DNA of 64,000 nt, from contig CM039194.1 in the NCBI GenBank assembly GCA_008360975.2, positions 8,418,426-8,482,425 on the forward strand. Reading direction: 5' to 3'. This stretch comes from Lichenostomus cassidix (taxonomy: Eukaryota; Chordata; Aves; Passeriformes; Meliphagidae). The position numbers and the translations under genes were made by a program. How positions within the stretch are numbered: the first letter of the stretch is position 1; each line of letters opens with the position of its first letter. The notes under the pieces are model-generated. The model did no database searches and was not told where the DNA came from. It was given only the letters and a program-made list of their open reading frames with translations. Shown here in pieces: positions 52,709 to 64,000 of the stretch.

Positions 52709-54874
52709 GTGAAGTACCTGCTGTAGCTGATGAGCTCTGTGTGCATCTCCAAGGGTTTCTATTTTACAGGACCTCTCCAGTCACCTCCTGCAGAGATGGT
52801 AAAGCTGGATGGCTCTGCTGGATATCAACCATGCTCACGTTTTCCCACTTTGTCCCCAAGCCACATGGTCAAAGGACCAGCTGGACAGACAGACAGACAG
52901 ACCACGCAGGACACGAGCACACAGCCATGGGTGATGGAGATGTCACTTGTGCCACTGCCTCTTACAAAGCCCAGATGAATTCTTACAGAGGTTGACAAGA
53001 ATAGCCTCGTTCCATTCATTTCAAATCCCATAGGTGCTAGTCTTCATTTTTAGGCACCTAAATACTCCTGCAAATCTCCCCCTTAGTGCTGCGTGAGCTG
53101 GGGACAGATCTGACACATCAAACTTCAGCTAAAACAGGAGTTCCTAGATCTGAGTAGTTTCTAAATTGAGAAGCAGAACTTTTCAGACATATGCTGAGGT
53201 CAAAATTGCTCTTGCCAGTGAGAAAGTAATTTCTGGAGATATGCAGATTTTTTTTATTTTTAATGTATTTTTAAGGGGTTTTGTTGCAGTTGTTTTCTCA
53301 TTTATGCTAAAGCGAGAGGCAGGAGAGATTTCTATCAGCAGTAACACATTGGGAATTGTTTGGGTCAAATAATTTCGCCCTTTTGTTAAACGTTGCTTTA
53401 GGAATATTATCACATCCATTGGTTATATTAGCAATCTGTTTATCCAGGTAACTGAGAGGCAACTGTAACCTGCCAGCTTCTCAGGAAGACAAAGACAGAG
53501 TGGAGAGTGTTTATATGATCCTGCATATAAATGACTTATTTATTTTGATAAGATATTACAGAAAACCAAAAGAGAGATTGGACATACAGCTGTAAAATAC
53601 TTGTCACCATGAAATAATGCCCATTTTCTGTGCCTGTTAGTAATACCAATCCAGAAGAATGGTTTGGCCAGATGGATCACTGAATCCAAGTGGCTCCATG
53701 GCCAAATCCTGATGCCTCCTTGCTGGCCCTGGGTTGTGAGGATACTTGAGTGGGTGCAAGGGCAGCTGTGCAGGGCTTTGCCACCTCATTTCTGGGGGGA
53801 GAAGTGAAGTGGGATTTTTTCTTGTCTTGATCAGCATTGCAGTGGCTGTGCTCTTGAGCTCTGAGCAGGTTGAGCTCTGCTGGGCTGCAGAGCTGCCTGA
53901 CCTTAGCCCAGGTCATTCCCACCTTGGCATCTCCACTTTGGTGACTGCAACAGCACTGCTGAGAGAGCTCTGCCCTTTCATTGTTTCTGAGTACTTTGAA
54001 CGTTGCTAGAAGCAATGTATAATGTATTATTAAGTTTGTAAAAAAAAAAAAAAGAAAAAATTAAAAGAGAAAAAAGGAAAAAAAAATCTCTCTGAGAATG
54101 AAAAATTGCTTAGAATCTGCTGTCAAAACAGCAATGCTACAATGCCACTTCTGCAATTACAGGGATCGTGCATGCTTGAGTGATGAGACTTTTACATAGA
54201 TGAGAAATAAGAAAAAGGTATTTTAAAATACAATTTAGTTTTACTTCATAATTATGTGGAACCAGGGTGATGCATCACACAGATATCCCTATGCTCAAGT
54301 ATGAAATTGTTTGAACATTTATTTTTATCCAGAAGCGGTGCCATGAGCAATACTTCAGAATATTCTGAATTGACTAGAATTATATTAGTCACATTTTTAT
54401 TATAAAGACAGTAATTTATGCAGGTGATTTAGAAAGTTTTGATTTTCATTTCTGAAGAGCTGAAGGGTCAAAACATAAATTAGAGTAGCACATGGCAGTG
54501 CTGAACATCCAGGCTATGTAAATACTAATAGTGCTAATATGTTTTAGTAAACTGTTAAATGTTGTTGTGTGGAATGGAGAGTCTGTACCCCTGGAAAAGA
54601 GGTCATGAAGTAAGTGATAGTATGGAGGAATTAATAAACATTAATTAATAAATAGTAAAATATTCATTCTTTTAAAAATCGTCCTGGGAGTCTGAGTCAC
54701 AATTTGGCATTGCAACTTGTCAAAACAGCAGAGACACCATCACTTTTTGCAGCCTTGTCTGAAGGAGCTGAACCAGCTTTTGTCTCCCTGGAAGGTAAAA
54801 TGTCCCACACATTTTAAGAGTTACTGCTTGCAAAGAACTTAAAACATTGGGTGGGTTTTTGTTGCTCTTTGTTT

Positions 54875-54887
54875 GGGGGGGGGGGGG
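54875..54887. repeat. Run of 13 G
   Basis: Uninterrupted 13-G homopolymer on the + strand, followed downstream by GGTTTGGTTTGG-like repeats. A run of this kind can support quadruplex-like structure and is prone to assembly length error. Confidence 0.88.
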
Positions 54888-55239
54888 ATGGAATATTTTT
54901 TTTGTTTGCTTGGTTGGTTTGGTTTGGTTTTTGGGGTTCTTTTGCAAAGAACTTCATATGAAAGGGACTGAAAATCGTAAACAGGATCATTATTCTGCAC
55001 ACCACTGTGTAAAAGCTGCAAATTGCCTTTTGTCTGGAGTGAAACAGGCTATGCTTGCCATTCACACCTGCTGACTGCTGAGACTGATCCCTGCCCATAA
55101 TAAAAATAATAATCCCAGACAAGAGGTGTTACAGGTAAGCCTGCATTTCTTGCACTGTGTGGAACTGCATAAAGACTTGATAGCCTTAAACATTATTTTT
55201 CTGTTGTTACTCTGAGGTGCAGGCTTGAAAATCATGGTT

Positions 55240-55372
55240 TTATGGAATCAGGGAATCATAGAATGGTTTGGGTTGCAAGGAACCTTACAGAGCATCTCAT
55301 TCCAACCTCCTGCCAGGGCAGGAACACCTCCCACTAGACCAGGCTGCCCCAATCCCAATCCAATCAGCCCTC
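55240..55372 (-). mobile_element. CR1 LINE 3' end fragment, antisense
   Basis: Reverse-complement CR1: gaatcatagaatggtttggg, gagcatctcattccaacctc, cccactagaccaggctgccc. About 130 bp, truncated abruptly. Confidence 0.87.
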
Positions 55373-57604
55373 ACATTCCTTTTAGGTGTTCTCTTCTGGG
55401 CACCATTGACACAAACATGAGAAGACAAGGACATCTCAATAGCACAAATTGCTTCCTGACAGTATCAGATTGCTGGGTAACCATTTGCTTAGGGCAATTA
55501 CCACTAATTATTTAACAGAATTGGAAAAGCAGAAAAATAATCCATAAAGGGTACTAGGGACACATTACTGTGTGATAATGGGATTTTACAAGATAGACAA
55601 AAAGTACTCAGCTCTAAATGTGTCTGTGGATGCACAAAAAGAGATATGGATTTTTGTTACTTGTGATATTTCATGAAAAAAAAACCCTAAATACTGCCTT
55701 GTATTGAGCATGAGATTAGGTTTTGGCTGATATTTATTTATGGAGGAAGTTCTTCTTGATAATTTAGAAAGTGTGCAAAGTGCATCTAATTTTATTCCCC
55801 CAGATACACACATGAGATTCTGTCTAAGCTAAAATTAGCTGAGCGTTTTTTGTCTAGACCATCTGTAGATGTAATTTTATCTTGCAGACTACATGCACAC
55901 CCAATTGTAGCATATAATGACTTGAGCCTCTCGTCCCCTCTGCAGGGCAGGAAGGAGAAAATGCTTCATCTCAGATCTGTGGGTTGGATTTTCCCTCCCT
56001 CTTGGTCAGGGTTTCTGCTTTCTACCCCAGCTACCTTCCTTGCCAAATGACCTGAAGTCAGGCTTATGGGAGACTGTGACTTTCCTTTATTGTCCCTGCA
56101 CTTTTCATCTGTAAAAGGAGTGGAATGAAAACCATTAAGATCACACGGCTGCTGTGAGGATTATTAAATTAAAAGTGGTTTTGGACTGTCAGCTGAAAGA
56201 ACGTCCAAGTATTGACTGGTATTAGTTCTGGGCTTTACTCAATTTCTGTAATTAATTAAGATGGCAACTGTATGGGAAAGAGTTTGACCATGTGAAGCTG
56301 CAAGAGCAGGAGTGGTTGAGCTGGCCCAGCAGTATTCTAATTACTTTCAAAAGTTTGTTAATAAGCATTAAGTACAGATTTTTAAAAACATTTTTTTAAT
56401 AATTGCAATTCTCATTCCAACAGTTCACTTTGTTGGAGTCCATTAGGAGAACAAGAAAAAAATCTCCTGGTTTAGTCCTGTTGGTAGTGAATGGAATGAA
56501 GCCAGTGGATTGCAATGTATGGGGGAAACTGATCCCTGGAGAGCTGTTTGTTTTTGGCCAAGATAGAAAGTCCCATTGGATGAGGTGTCTGTGGGCACTG
56601 CTCCCATTTTTGCAGGCATTTTGCATGAAGCTGGCCAAGCTTGGTTTACTGAGAACTGCTTTTAATGCAGTTATAGATCACAACTGCTGGGCATCAGTGG
56701 TGAACAAAACCCTCTGATAATGATGATAATCTTATATTTACTTACCTCCAAGTCTTCCATTCAAATGGACTCCCATTGTGTTGATTCAACATATGAAGTC
56801 TTTAATGCACAGAATTACAGGTAACAAGACCTTTGATTGCATTGAATTAATAATATTGTCCTGTGAATCATCTTTGCATCTTGTGCTTTGGACAGCTTGA
56901 GTTGCAGTGGAGTGAGACAGCGACACTTCCTAAAGGTGGAAAATAAAGGAGGAGCAATGTAATGAACTACCCTAAACAAGAGGTTCCTCTTCTGTGACTA
57001 TTAACTAAGTAAGATTGTTGGCTTGATTGAGAAATCCTTGATAGAGGGATTTAACCATGTAAATTTAATTTCTCTGTTTAAAAATCCTGTAATTAGAGCT
57101 TTAATTCAATCACTTGATGATATCAGGTGTTTCCTAGGTAGCACTGTCAGATGCTACTGCTAGTCAGCATGTTGTCAGAATGCTGCTACTTCCTTCAGAG
57201 GGTTATGCAAAACAGCTGCGTTACCAAAAATAAGAAAACTGAAATGTTAAAATGCTAGGATTGGACTCAGCTCCCTGAGAACAAGACTCTGAAATGCTTT
57301 TTATAACCTCCTGCTTCACTCTCTTCATATTGACTCACATCATTATGCAAATGCCATAAATTGCAATAAAATCAATTAAAGTGCTATTGAGTCTCATAAA
57401 AATATGTACCCATTAGTTTGCTGCTGAGACAGTATTTCTGGTCTGCTTGCTTTTTGCCAAGACAGGGAGGAGTGCACAGCACCAAGAGCACCAGGTGCCA
57501 CCTTCCCACAGTGCCAGAGCCCAGGTGACCAAGGTCCTGCTCACATCCTCTGAGCTGGGAGTGCTCAGCTGGGGAAGGGCTTTGTGCTGGGTGCCAGGGA
57601 GTCT

Positions 57605-57910
57605 GGAGAGAGAATTTTGATAAGGGCATGGAGCCACAGGACATGGGGCAATGGCTGTAAATGGACAGAGGGCAGGATTAGATTGGATAATAGGGAAGAA
57701 ATTCTTCCCTGCAAGAGTGGTGAGGCCCTGGCACAGGCTGCCCAGAGAAACTGTGGCTGCCCCATCCCTGGAAGTGTTCAAAGCTAGGTTGGATGGGGGT
57801 TGGAGCAACCTGGTTCAGTGGAAGGTGTCCCTGCCCATGGCAGGGGGTTAGAACTGGATGAGCTTTAAGGTCCCTTGCAACCCAAATCAGTCTGTGTTTC
57901 TGTGATTTCC
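57605..57910 (+). mobile_element. CR1 LINE fragment, about 300 bp, sense
   Basis: Forward CR1: agggcaggattagattggat, aagaaattcttccctgcaag, ggtgaggccctggcacaggc, ggaaggtgtccctgcccatg, ending ctgtgtttctgtgatt. Antisense frames across it are CR1 shadows. Confidence 0.9.
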
Positions 57911-59840
57911 ATCCCTGCTCCAAAATCCAACCATGAAATCACTCCTCTTCTAACAACCTAACTGTGCTCCAAAGAAAGGATCTGAAACACCTGCCTGCAG
58001 GCTGAAAGAAAAGCTGTTATGAGCCATAATTGGATAGAAAATGTGGATTAAGAAGTAAGTCTTTAATATTTGTGTTTCCTGGAGAATTGTATCCTGACTG
58101 TGCTTAGGGGTTTGTTCTGATCCTTTCTCTGTAGTACCTTTGTCACAAAGAGCCCTGATTAATATCTTAGGCTGTTAGGTTTTGGTGTTTCTTTCATCCT
58201 GCTGAGGCAAACTCTACCCACAAAAAAAGAGGGCTCTGCAGGCTACTGTGAAGTGTCTGGGTTTTACATCGCTTTGGGGAGAACTCCTGTAGCTGAAAAA
58301 CTTCACTGCCAGGCTGGGAAGGCTAATGCCTTTTCCTGCAGACCACAAGGACTTAGTCACAACAACATAAAAGTGATGCAGCAAATCACTGCAGCTCTCT
58401 GCAGTGCAGAACTGGGGCCATTTTTTCTGTGCAAATAAGGTTTGCATGGATCTAGTTGGTACCTGAGCTCAACAAGGTCCCCTGGAAAACTCTTCTATTC
58501 GGTATTACTGTGGAGAGAAAGGGAGTCTGGTTTTGTCCTATCGTTTTGAAAATACAGGAAATACCACCCAAAAAGGCAATAAAAATTAGATGAAGGGAGG
58601 TTTATGTAAAATATGTATGTGCCTCTAACTCAAGAACTGAGTAATGTCATTCTCTGAGTGCTAATTTGAAGGAATTTTACTTGAACATGATTTAATGTAA
58701 AACTGTGTATCTGCATTGTTGTAGACAACCTTATCTTATTTGGATTTAATGAGACCTTAATGTGAATGTCCAAGACCTTACCCATCTGAAGGGTAGCTTA
58801 GGAGAAAGTGCAATTGCACTATAAATAATTCACTTTGGTGCCTTGGCTACCATTCACCATAGCCCTTTTAATACCCCATAAACTCAAATGTACCATGCTA
58901 TTTCTCTCCGTTTCAAACTGCTCTCCCAGGGACAGCAAATGGAATAGCACCATCAGACCATATGCTGTGGAGACTGGGGAGCTCACAAAATTGCAGAGGT
59001 ACTGACACGTGCTGGGTTTTTCTGGCTGTAAAGTTCACGTGATAAAACACAGCTCATTCCTCTGCCTCTGTCTGATATGCATTGAGCAAGTTTTAATATC
59101 ACAACTTCTGTGTGGGATTCAATGTCATCTGGAGTGAGGAAGGAGAGTTCTCCCTGGGCATTTTGGTGAGCAGAGAGCTTGTCCTTCCTCAGCTGCTGCT
59201 GAAACAGGGAGAAAAGGAGTCAGTCCTGCCTGATGGGCAGCTGTCCTTTGCTCAATAACTTAGGCATGATTATTTCTGAAGTGCTGGTGTTGCAGATCTG
59301 GCAGAAGTTTATGGGAATGGGGAGTGATTCAGACAAAAGGTGCAGCTCTCTTTAAAGCCTTGCTGGTGTCCTTGCTCATCCCAAATGGTCCTGTTCAGTG
59401 ACAAAACTCTGGAGATATTGGTTAGACTCAGCTGACTGAGTGTCAAAGAGAAGGGAGAGCTCAAGCCCCAAGCTGGTGTTTGCAGCAGCATCCTTTATCC
59501 ATCTACATTTGGATTTATTAAAAAAATGGGGGGTTCACCACAGCCCCTGTCTGCAGAATCCCAGAGTTATCACCATGACCTGGTTTCTCCTTTCCCTCCC
59601 TCCCTCCCTGCCTATATGTTAGTGAATGGATTTTGGGCTTATCTTGGAGTGAGAAGACTCTGGCTTGTGGGCACCTTGAATTTACTGATAAGGAATCCTG
59701 AATGAGTTTCCCCCAAGTTATGAAATGCATGGCACCTCTAAGGCTATTGTCCCATCTGGCAGGAGAGCTGGAATCCCCACTCTGCCTTGTACAAGCCTCC
59801 ATTAAGCACTGCAAAATGGGTCCATTCATAATTCATTTTA

Positions 59841-60113
59841 GGGTCTTGTCGCTGTTGAGCAGCTAGCAGAGTAAAGAACTCAGTTCTCAGTGGCAAGAAG
59901 GAAAGACCTTTATTGTTTTGATTTCATCATATATATAGAGTTTTCAAAAGTCACCCAGATTGGTCAGTCAGAAACCTCCCCCTAGGCCTGATTGGCCAGG
60001 CCTGCACCGTCCAGATCTTGGGACACTGTTTTTAATAACATCCAAACTTTATCTTTATTTATAAAACACAAAAAGAATTCTCATGGGAAAGACCTGCGCT
60101 AGCCACAGGGTCT
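59841..60113 (-). mobile_element. Solo LTR of an endogenous retrovirus with 6-bp target site duplication
   Basis: The LTR is 59847-60107 (261 bp). It is bounded by TGTCGCTG and AGCCACA on the + strand, so both ends have TG...CA symmetry. It is flanked by perfect direct repeats GGGTCT at 59841-59846 and 60108-60113. On the minus strand the order is U3 with two CCAAT boxes (reverse of attgg at 59991-59995 and 59959-59963), a TATA box (59929-59938), AATAAAGG (59907-59914) and a short U5. A 6-bp duplication suits ERVK/class II elements (inference). No internal retroviral sequence is present, so this is a recombined solo LTR with no coding capacity. Confidence 0.82.
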
Positions 60114-63100
60114 AAATCTCAGGATGGAGTTGAAATGACTAGAGCTTCCTGGAAGGCAACCAGGATTTGTCTTGCCCTTTTCTTTTTCCTCTGGAAGAAT
60201 AAAACCCTCAATTAGGACAGAAAAAGTAAGGTAGAGCAGGGGGGGAAGAAAAAAGCTAGAGCTGGAGCAGGAGGAATGCTGCTCCTGGGCCACAACTTCT
60301 TTTTGAAGGTTTTACAGATAAGAGGTTACATTGGGCCTGGCATGGAGGGATTGTCTTGAAGGATGATTTTGTTACCAAATCCCAACTCCTTTCTAATCAG
60401 GCCTGGTATTCCTACTCTCAAATGTACATTGGTCTTCCTTCTCTTAGTGTTAAATTAATTCTTGTTTTCCCAATTTCTCAAGTTATTAATTATTGCTAGA
60501 ATGAGGTGTGAGAGCATGGCTCTATGTGTACTGTCTGATGGCAAGTTCCAGGTTAAGCTGAAAGCAATTTCCAGTCTCAAGGAGCTTCCAAATACAGCAG
60601 TGGCTCAGTTTCTTGGGTTTGCAATAATTTCAGTTTACATTTTTTCACTGCAGACTCTTTTCCTCAGCTGATTTTCTAACCAAGCTCTGCCCTCCCAACC
60701 CTGAAAATCACATATTACACCACAAGACCCCTCCTCTCTCCACTGCAGCACTTGCATTTAGTGCAATTCTCTCTGGAGTTCCTCGTTTGCCTTGGTTATT
60801 ACTGATTAAATCTCTTCTCTCACCACCAGCTCCTTCTGCTTCGTTCTGCCAACAATGGCAATCCAATGTTTGCAAGGTAATTGCAGCTTCTGTGACCTGT
60901 GATGTGAAAATGGCAGCACTGTGGAATGAGACTAAGAGGATGAATTGGGCACTGAGAAGGGAAAATGCATCTGTTTGCAGCCAGTCAGGTAACCAAGGAA
61001 GGATAGTAATGAAAAAATGGGGGTTTAATAGTCTGGTAGTGTGAGCAGCACTGAGGTGAGTCTCTGTCCTCTGCTGCATGACCAGGGTTCCTGGCAGCTC
61101 CCTGGCTGGTGGCATGTCCAAGGCCACCATGGACATGTCACGTCTGAGAGGCTGGCTCTGTTGATGTCTACAGCAGTTTAGTTAGCTCATCTTTGGAGAC
61201 TGATGCTTCTGAATTCTGCAAAACACTCCATCCTGCTTCTGACAACAGCATCACTCTTTATTACTTTGCTTGCTTTACTGTAGCCTTCCTATAAGCTTTG
61301 GGGTCAAATGGACCCCAAATGTCCCCTGACCCAGTGTGCTTTTCTCCACTCTGTGTCACAAGCTGTGAATGTCACATCTTTCTGTCACAGAGCAATAAAT
61401 CACTGCTGCCTTCTGACCATGGGGACGGTGGAAGGCATGATTAACATCCTGTTGTTGCTGGCTGGCAGCAGGTTTTTGGCATGTTGAAGGAAGCAAGCTT
61501 TGTAATGGCTTAATGCACCCTTGTTCATAAGCTCAACATTAAATACATGCTTAATAAATTTGTTTTCTCAAAGTGGGGCCTGCAGCAAGTGACTGAGAGC
61601 TGGACTTTTCTAGGCTCTCTGCTTTCACTGACTCTTTCTATAATGCTCTGGAAAGTCATTTAAATGTCTCCAGTATGCAAGTTTACCCAACTGTAAAATT
61701 GGGTATAATAAGGCTTGCTTACTTTACAGCTGAGGTTTAATTCAGTCATGTTTGTTGTGAGTGTCAGATCTCATCTAGGAGGTATAATAGGAAAGGTGTT
61801 ATAAATGGGCAGCACGGGGGGATGTCCATTAGCAAAGTCATTGTTATAAGTAAAATCTCTCTGGAACAGAACACAGAAATCAAACAGCAGCTGACAGAAT
61901 CAGATAATGATCTTTCCTGTAAAACGTAACCTTCCAGATAATGAGATGAAGGTGTTAGGAAGGGAGCTGGTGTGACAGAATGACAAGCGTCACTAAGTGC
62001 CTGGAACAAACCCACGTGCCAAACACCATGCCACCCCTGTCACTGCTGGGATGTTCCTGCTTGGCACCTGCCCAGCCCTTTGCCCTCTGCACTTCTTCAG
62101 GTTAGTGTGGCAGGAGGACTCTGCAGGGTAAAGCAGAAGCCACATGGTGGGTTGGGAAACCTCCTGCTGCACACTCATCTAGACCACAAAAAGTGCCAAT
62201 AAGAGCAATACACTTATTTTAGCCCAGCTGCCCTCCAGCAGCTTTGTTATGCTGAGCAGCCCCGTTGAGCAGAGCATGTAGTTTGTTTTAAGTGCAAACA
62301 TTTATCACCTTCATGGGTGATTTATAATATGAAACACATTCAAAGAATACGGAGCGTGGTTTGTCCTGCCATAAAGGTTTTTGTTTGTGTTTGTGTTCTG
62401 AGTGCCTGTTTGCTGCAGAGAGAACCACTGGGGGTTTGTGGGAGTTGGTGTTTCGCTGAAGGCTGTTGGTTTTCATTAAACTCCTCTGTGTTATGTTAAA
62501 GGCTGGAGGACAGCCAAGCTGGGCCCTGCCTTGTTTGGCACGTGGAAAAATTCATTGCCTCAAGGTGCCAAGAGTCCAAAAAGTGGTAGTAATGGGGTGA
62601 TGAGGGATAAATTGCTCTGAATATAGGTGAGAATAGAAAAAGAGCAGCTGTGGGCAGGTGAAATCTGGTTGTACCATGGCAAAACAGAATCTGGTTCCAG
62701 CATAAACAGGCAATTGCTTTGGGAGTGGTTTGGGGTAGCCATCCTTGTCTTTCTTCATTACTCAGGTGGAATCATTAATGTAACTAATCCAACTAATTAT
62801 ATGGGAACCCAATTTTGGCTGTACCAGGGAAGGTGTGGAGCTAATGCTGTACAAGCCAATGTGTCCCCATGACTGCTGCCTGCAGAAGTGACAGCTCTCA
62901 AACCCTTTAACCAGGGAGGCTCCATCTCTAATTTGGCCAACAATTACTTTGTAACATGGAAACCCCTAGTCCCCATATGTCTTTCTTATCCTCCAACACT
63001 CTGTGACTTTCCTGCCCTACGCGTTTTATTTGTTTGCCTGGTTTCACAAAGAAAATTGCCTTAGTGCAGCTGAGTATTTTAGATTTATTTGTGAACCATG

Positions 63101-64000
63101 TGGTGTTCAAATCACTCAGTGTGAGTTGTAGTAATGTCCAGAAGCTGTAGCTGTTTAAATTATAATTATCAGATCAACCAGGCAGTCTGGAAAAGGTGCT
63201 CCCAGAGAAAAACATCCTTCTGGTTCTGCTTTTCCAAGAAATTCAACAGCTACTTGCACTTACTGCGTATTACAGTCCTTCTTTTGAGTTTTATATTTCA
63301 TGCTTCCACTACATATCTCTTTGTTTTCAGTGTCAGGAAAATGTGGTCCACTTCTCAAAAATTAAGAGCTTCTAAGGGCTTCAATTAAATTTGACTTTCT
63401 AAAGAGTGTTCTCTGCTAAGGGTCACGTCCTCTGCTTTTCTTCCTCAGCCTCTCCTCAGTGGAGAGTTCTGCTGGGAAAGAACTGTATCACTGACTGTGA
63501 TAGTTGTCATGTTCCCCTTACAAATATCTCCTCCGTATATTAATCTTCTGTTGCATGTTGACACGAGCAGACTGAGTGCCTGGGATGGAGGGGAGAGCTC
63601 CCCTGTGCCTGGCTTTGCACAGGGCTGTGATGGGGACATTGCAGAGACTCTGAAAGCTGCTGGCCAGGGACACACTGAGGAGCTGGGCTCAGATATGCCT
63701 GACAGATCCTGTGGAAATGACCTTCAGCCAAGCCTCCCTCTCTCACACACATAGGTAGGATAAAAGATGGTGAATGGGTAAGAGAACGGGAGGCTAAATA
63801 AGCAGACAAAAATAACCAGTTTAAATTCAGCCAGGGCTCAGATTTCAATCTGACAGCACACTGCATTTCATTGCATTAAAGGGCAAGGGATAGAGCAGGT
63901 CTGGTCTCTTTTCCCAAGTGTGGCACTCTGGACATGGAGGTTGGTCAGCAGCCCCTCCGTGTGTGAGGACAGGGCTGGGCCTGCAGGGACCTTTGGTGAC
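60114..64000. other. Intergenic region, no gene recognised
   Basis: About 3.9 kb with no CR1, exon or RNA gene that I can support. Open frames are short on both strands and lack similarity or splice context. It may lie between RAPGEF6 and the next gene. Confidence 0.6.

Larger units (their letters stand above)
41731..59840. other. Intergenic region downstream of RAPGEF6, no gene recognised
   Basis: About 18 kb with seven CR1 fragments, A-rich and G-rich runs, and long unique stretches. Open frames are short or lie antisense within CR1. In mammals CDC42SE2 follows RAPGEF6 in convergent orientation; I looked for its short conserved protein on the minus strand and did not find it. Distal regulatory elements may exist but cannot be told from single-sequence inspection. 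Confidence 0.6.

Noticed and set aside
1..64000. Bacterial-type features (operons, CRISPR arrays, ribosome binding sites, phage)
   Set aside because: The sequence is vertebrate genomic DNA with spliced exons and CR1 elements. No regularly spaced repeat array of CRISPR type was seen, and short prokaryote-style frames are meaningless here.
1..64000. tRNA, rRNA or snoRNA genes
   Set aside because: I found no convincing tRNA A-box/B-box pair or C/D-box pattern by eye on either strand. A covariance-model scan would be needed to exclude small RNAs.

Overview
This is vertebrate, almost certainly bird, genomic DNA. Two things show this. First, the + strand carries a split gene with conserved GT-AG introns whose joined product is a close RAPGEF6 (PDZ-GEF2) orthologue. 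Second, at least 18 fragments of the CR1 LINE family, the dominant avian/reptilian retrotransposon, are scattered through introns and flanks, and their 3' ends have the avian form (ATTCTGTGATTCT). A short solo LTR of an endogenous retrovirus with a perfect 6-bp target duplication is also present. I cannot name the species.

Layout. Positions 1-916 are intron; the 5' exons (N-terminus and first cyclic-nucleotide-binding-like domain) lie outside the window to the left. From 917 to 37082 there are 22 coding exons, including one 24-nt cassette microexon. They join with consistent phase into 1409 residues (1401 without the microexon). In order they encode an acidic linker, a degenerate second cNBD, the RasGEF N-terminal (REM) module, a PDZ domain, a Ras-association domain, the CDC25 Rap-GEF catalytic domain, and a long Ser-rich tail with a PPxY motif and a C-terminal PDZ-ligand (VSAV). 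An alternative last exon at 27407-27876 would replace the final ~360 residues with a 156-residue basic tail. The 3'UTR appears to run from 37083 to about 41730 and holds several AATAAA signals.

From about 41.7 kb to 64 kb I find no convincing gene. This stretch holds CR1 fragments, simple repeats and the solo LTR at 59847-60107. In mammals the neighbour beyond the RAPGEF6 3' end is CDC42SE2, convergently transcribed, so this is probably the intergenic gap; I did not find CDC42SE2 coding sequence here.

The window holds one signalling gene, not a multi-gene system. The most useful non-routine observations are the two regulated splice choices (microexon and alternative terminal exon), a 36-bp near-perfect hairpin downstream of the alternative stop, the solo LTR with its promoter elements, and CR1 copies lying very close to splice sites. 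Exon coordinates were placed by hand from splice sites, reading frame and remembered similarity to human RAPGEF6 and RAPGEF2.
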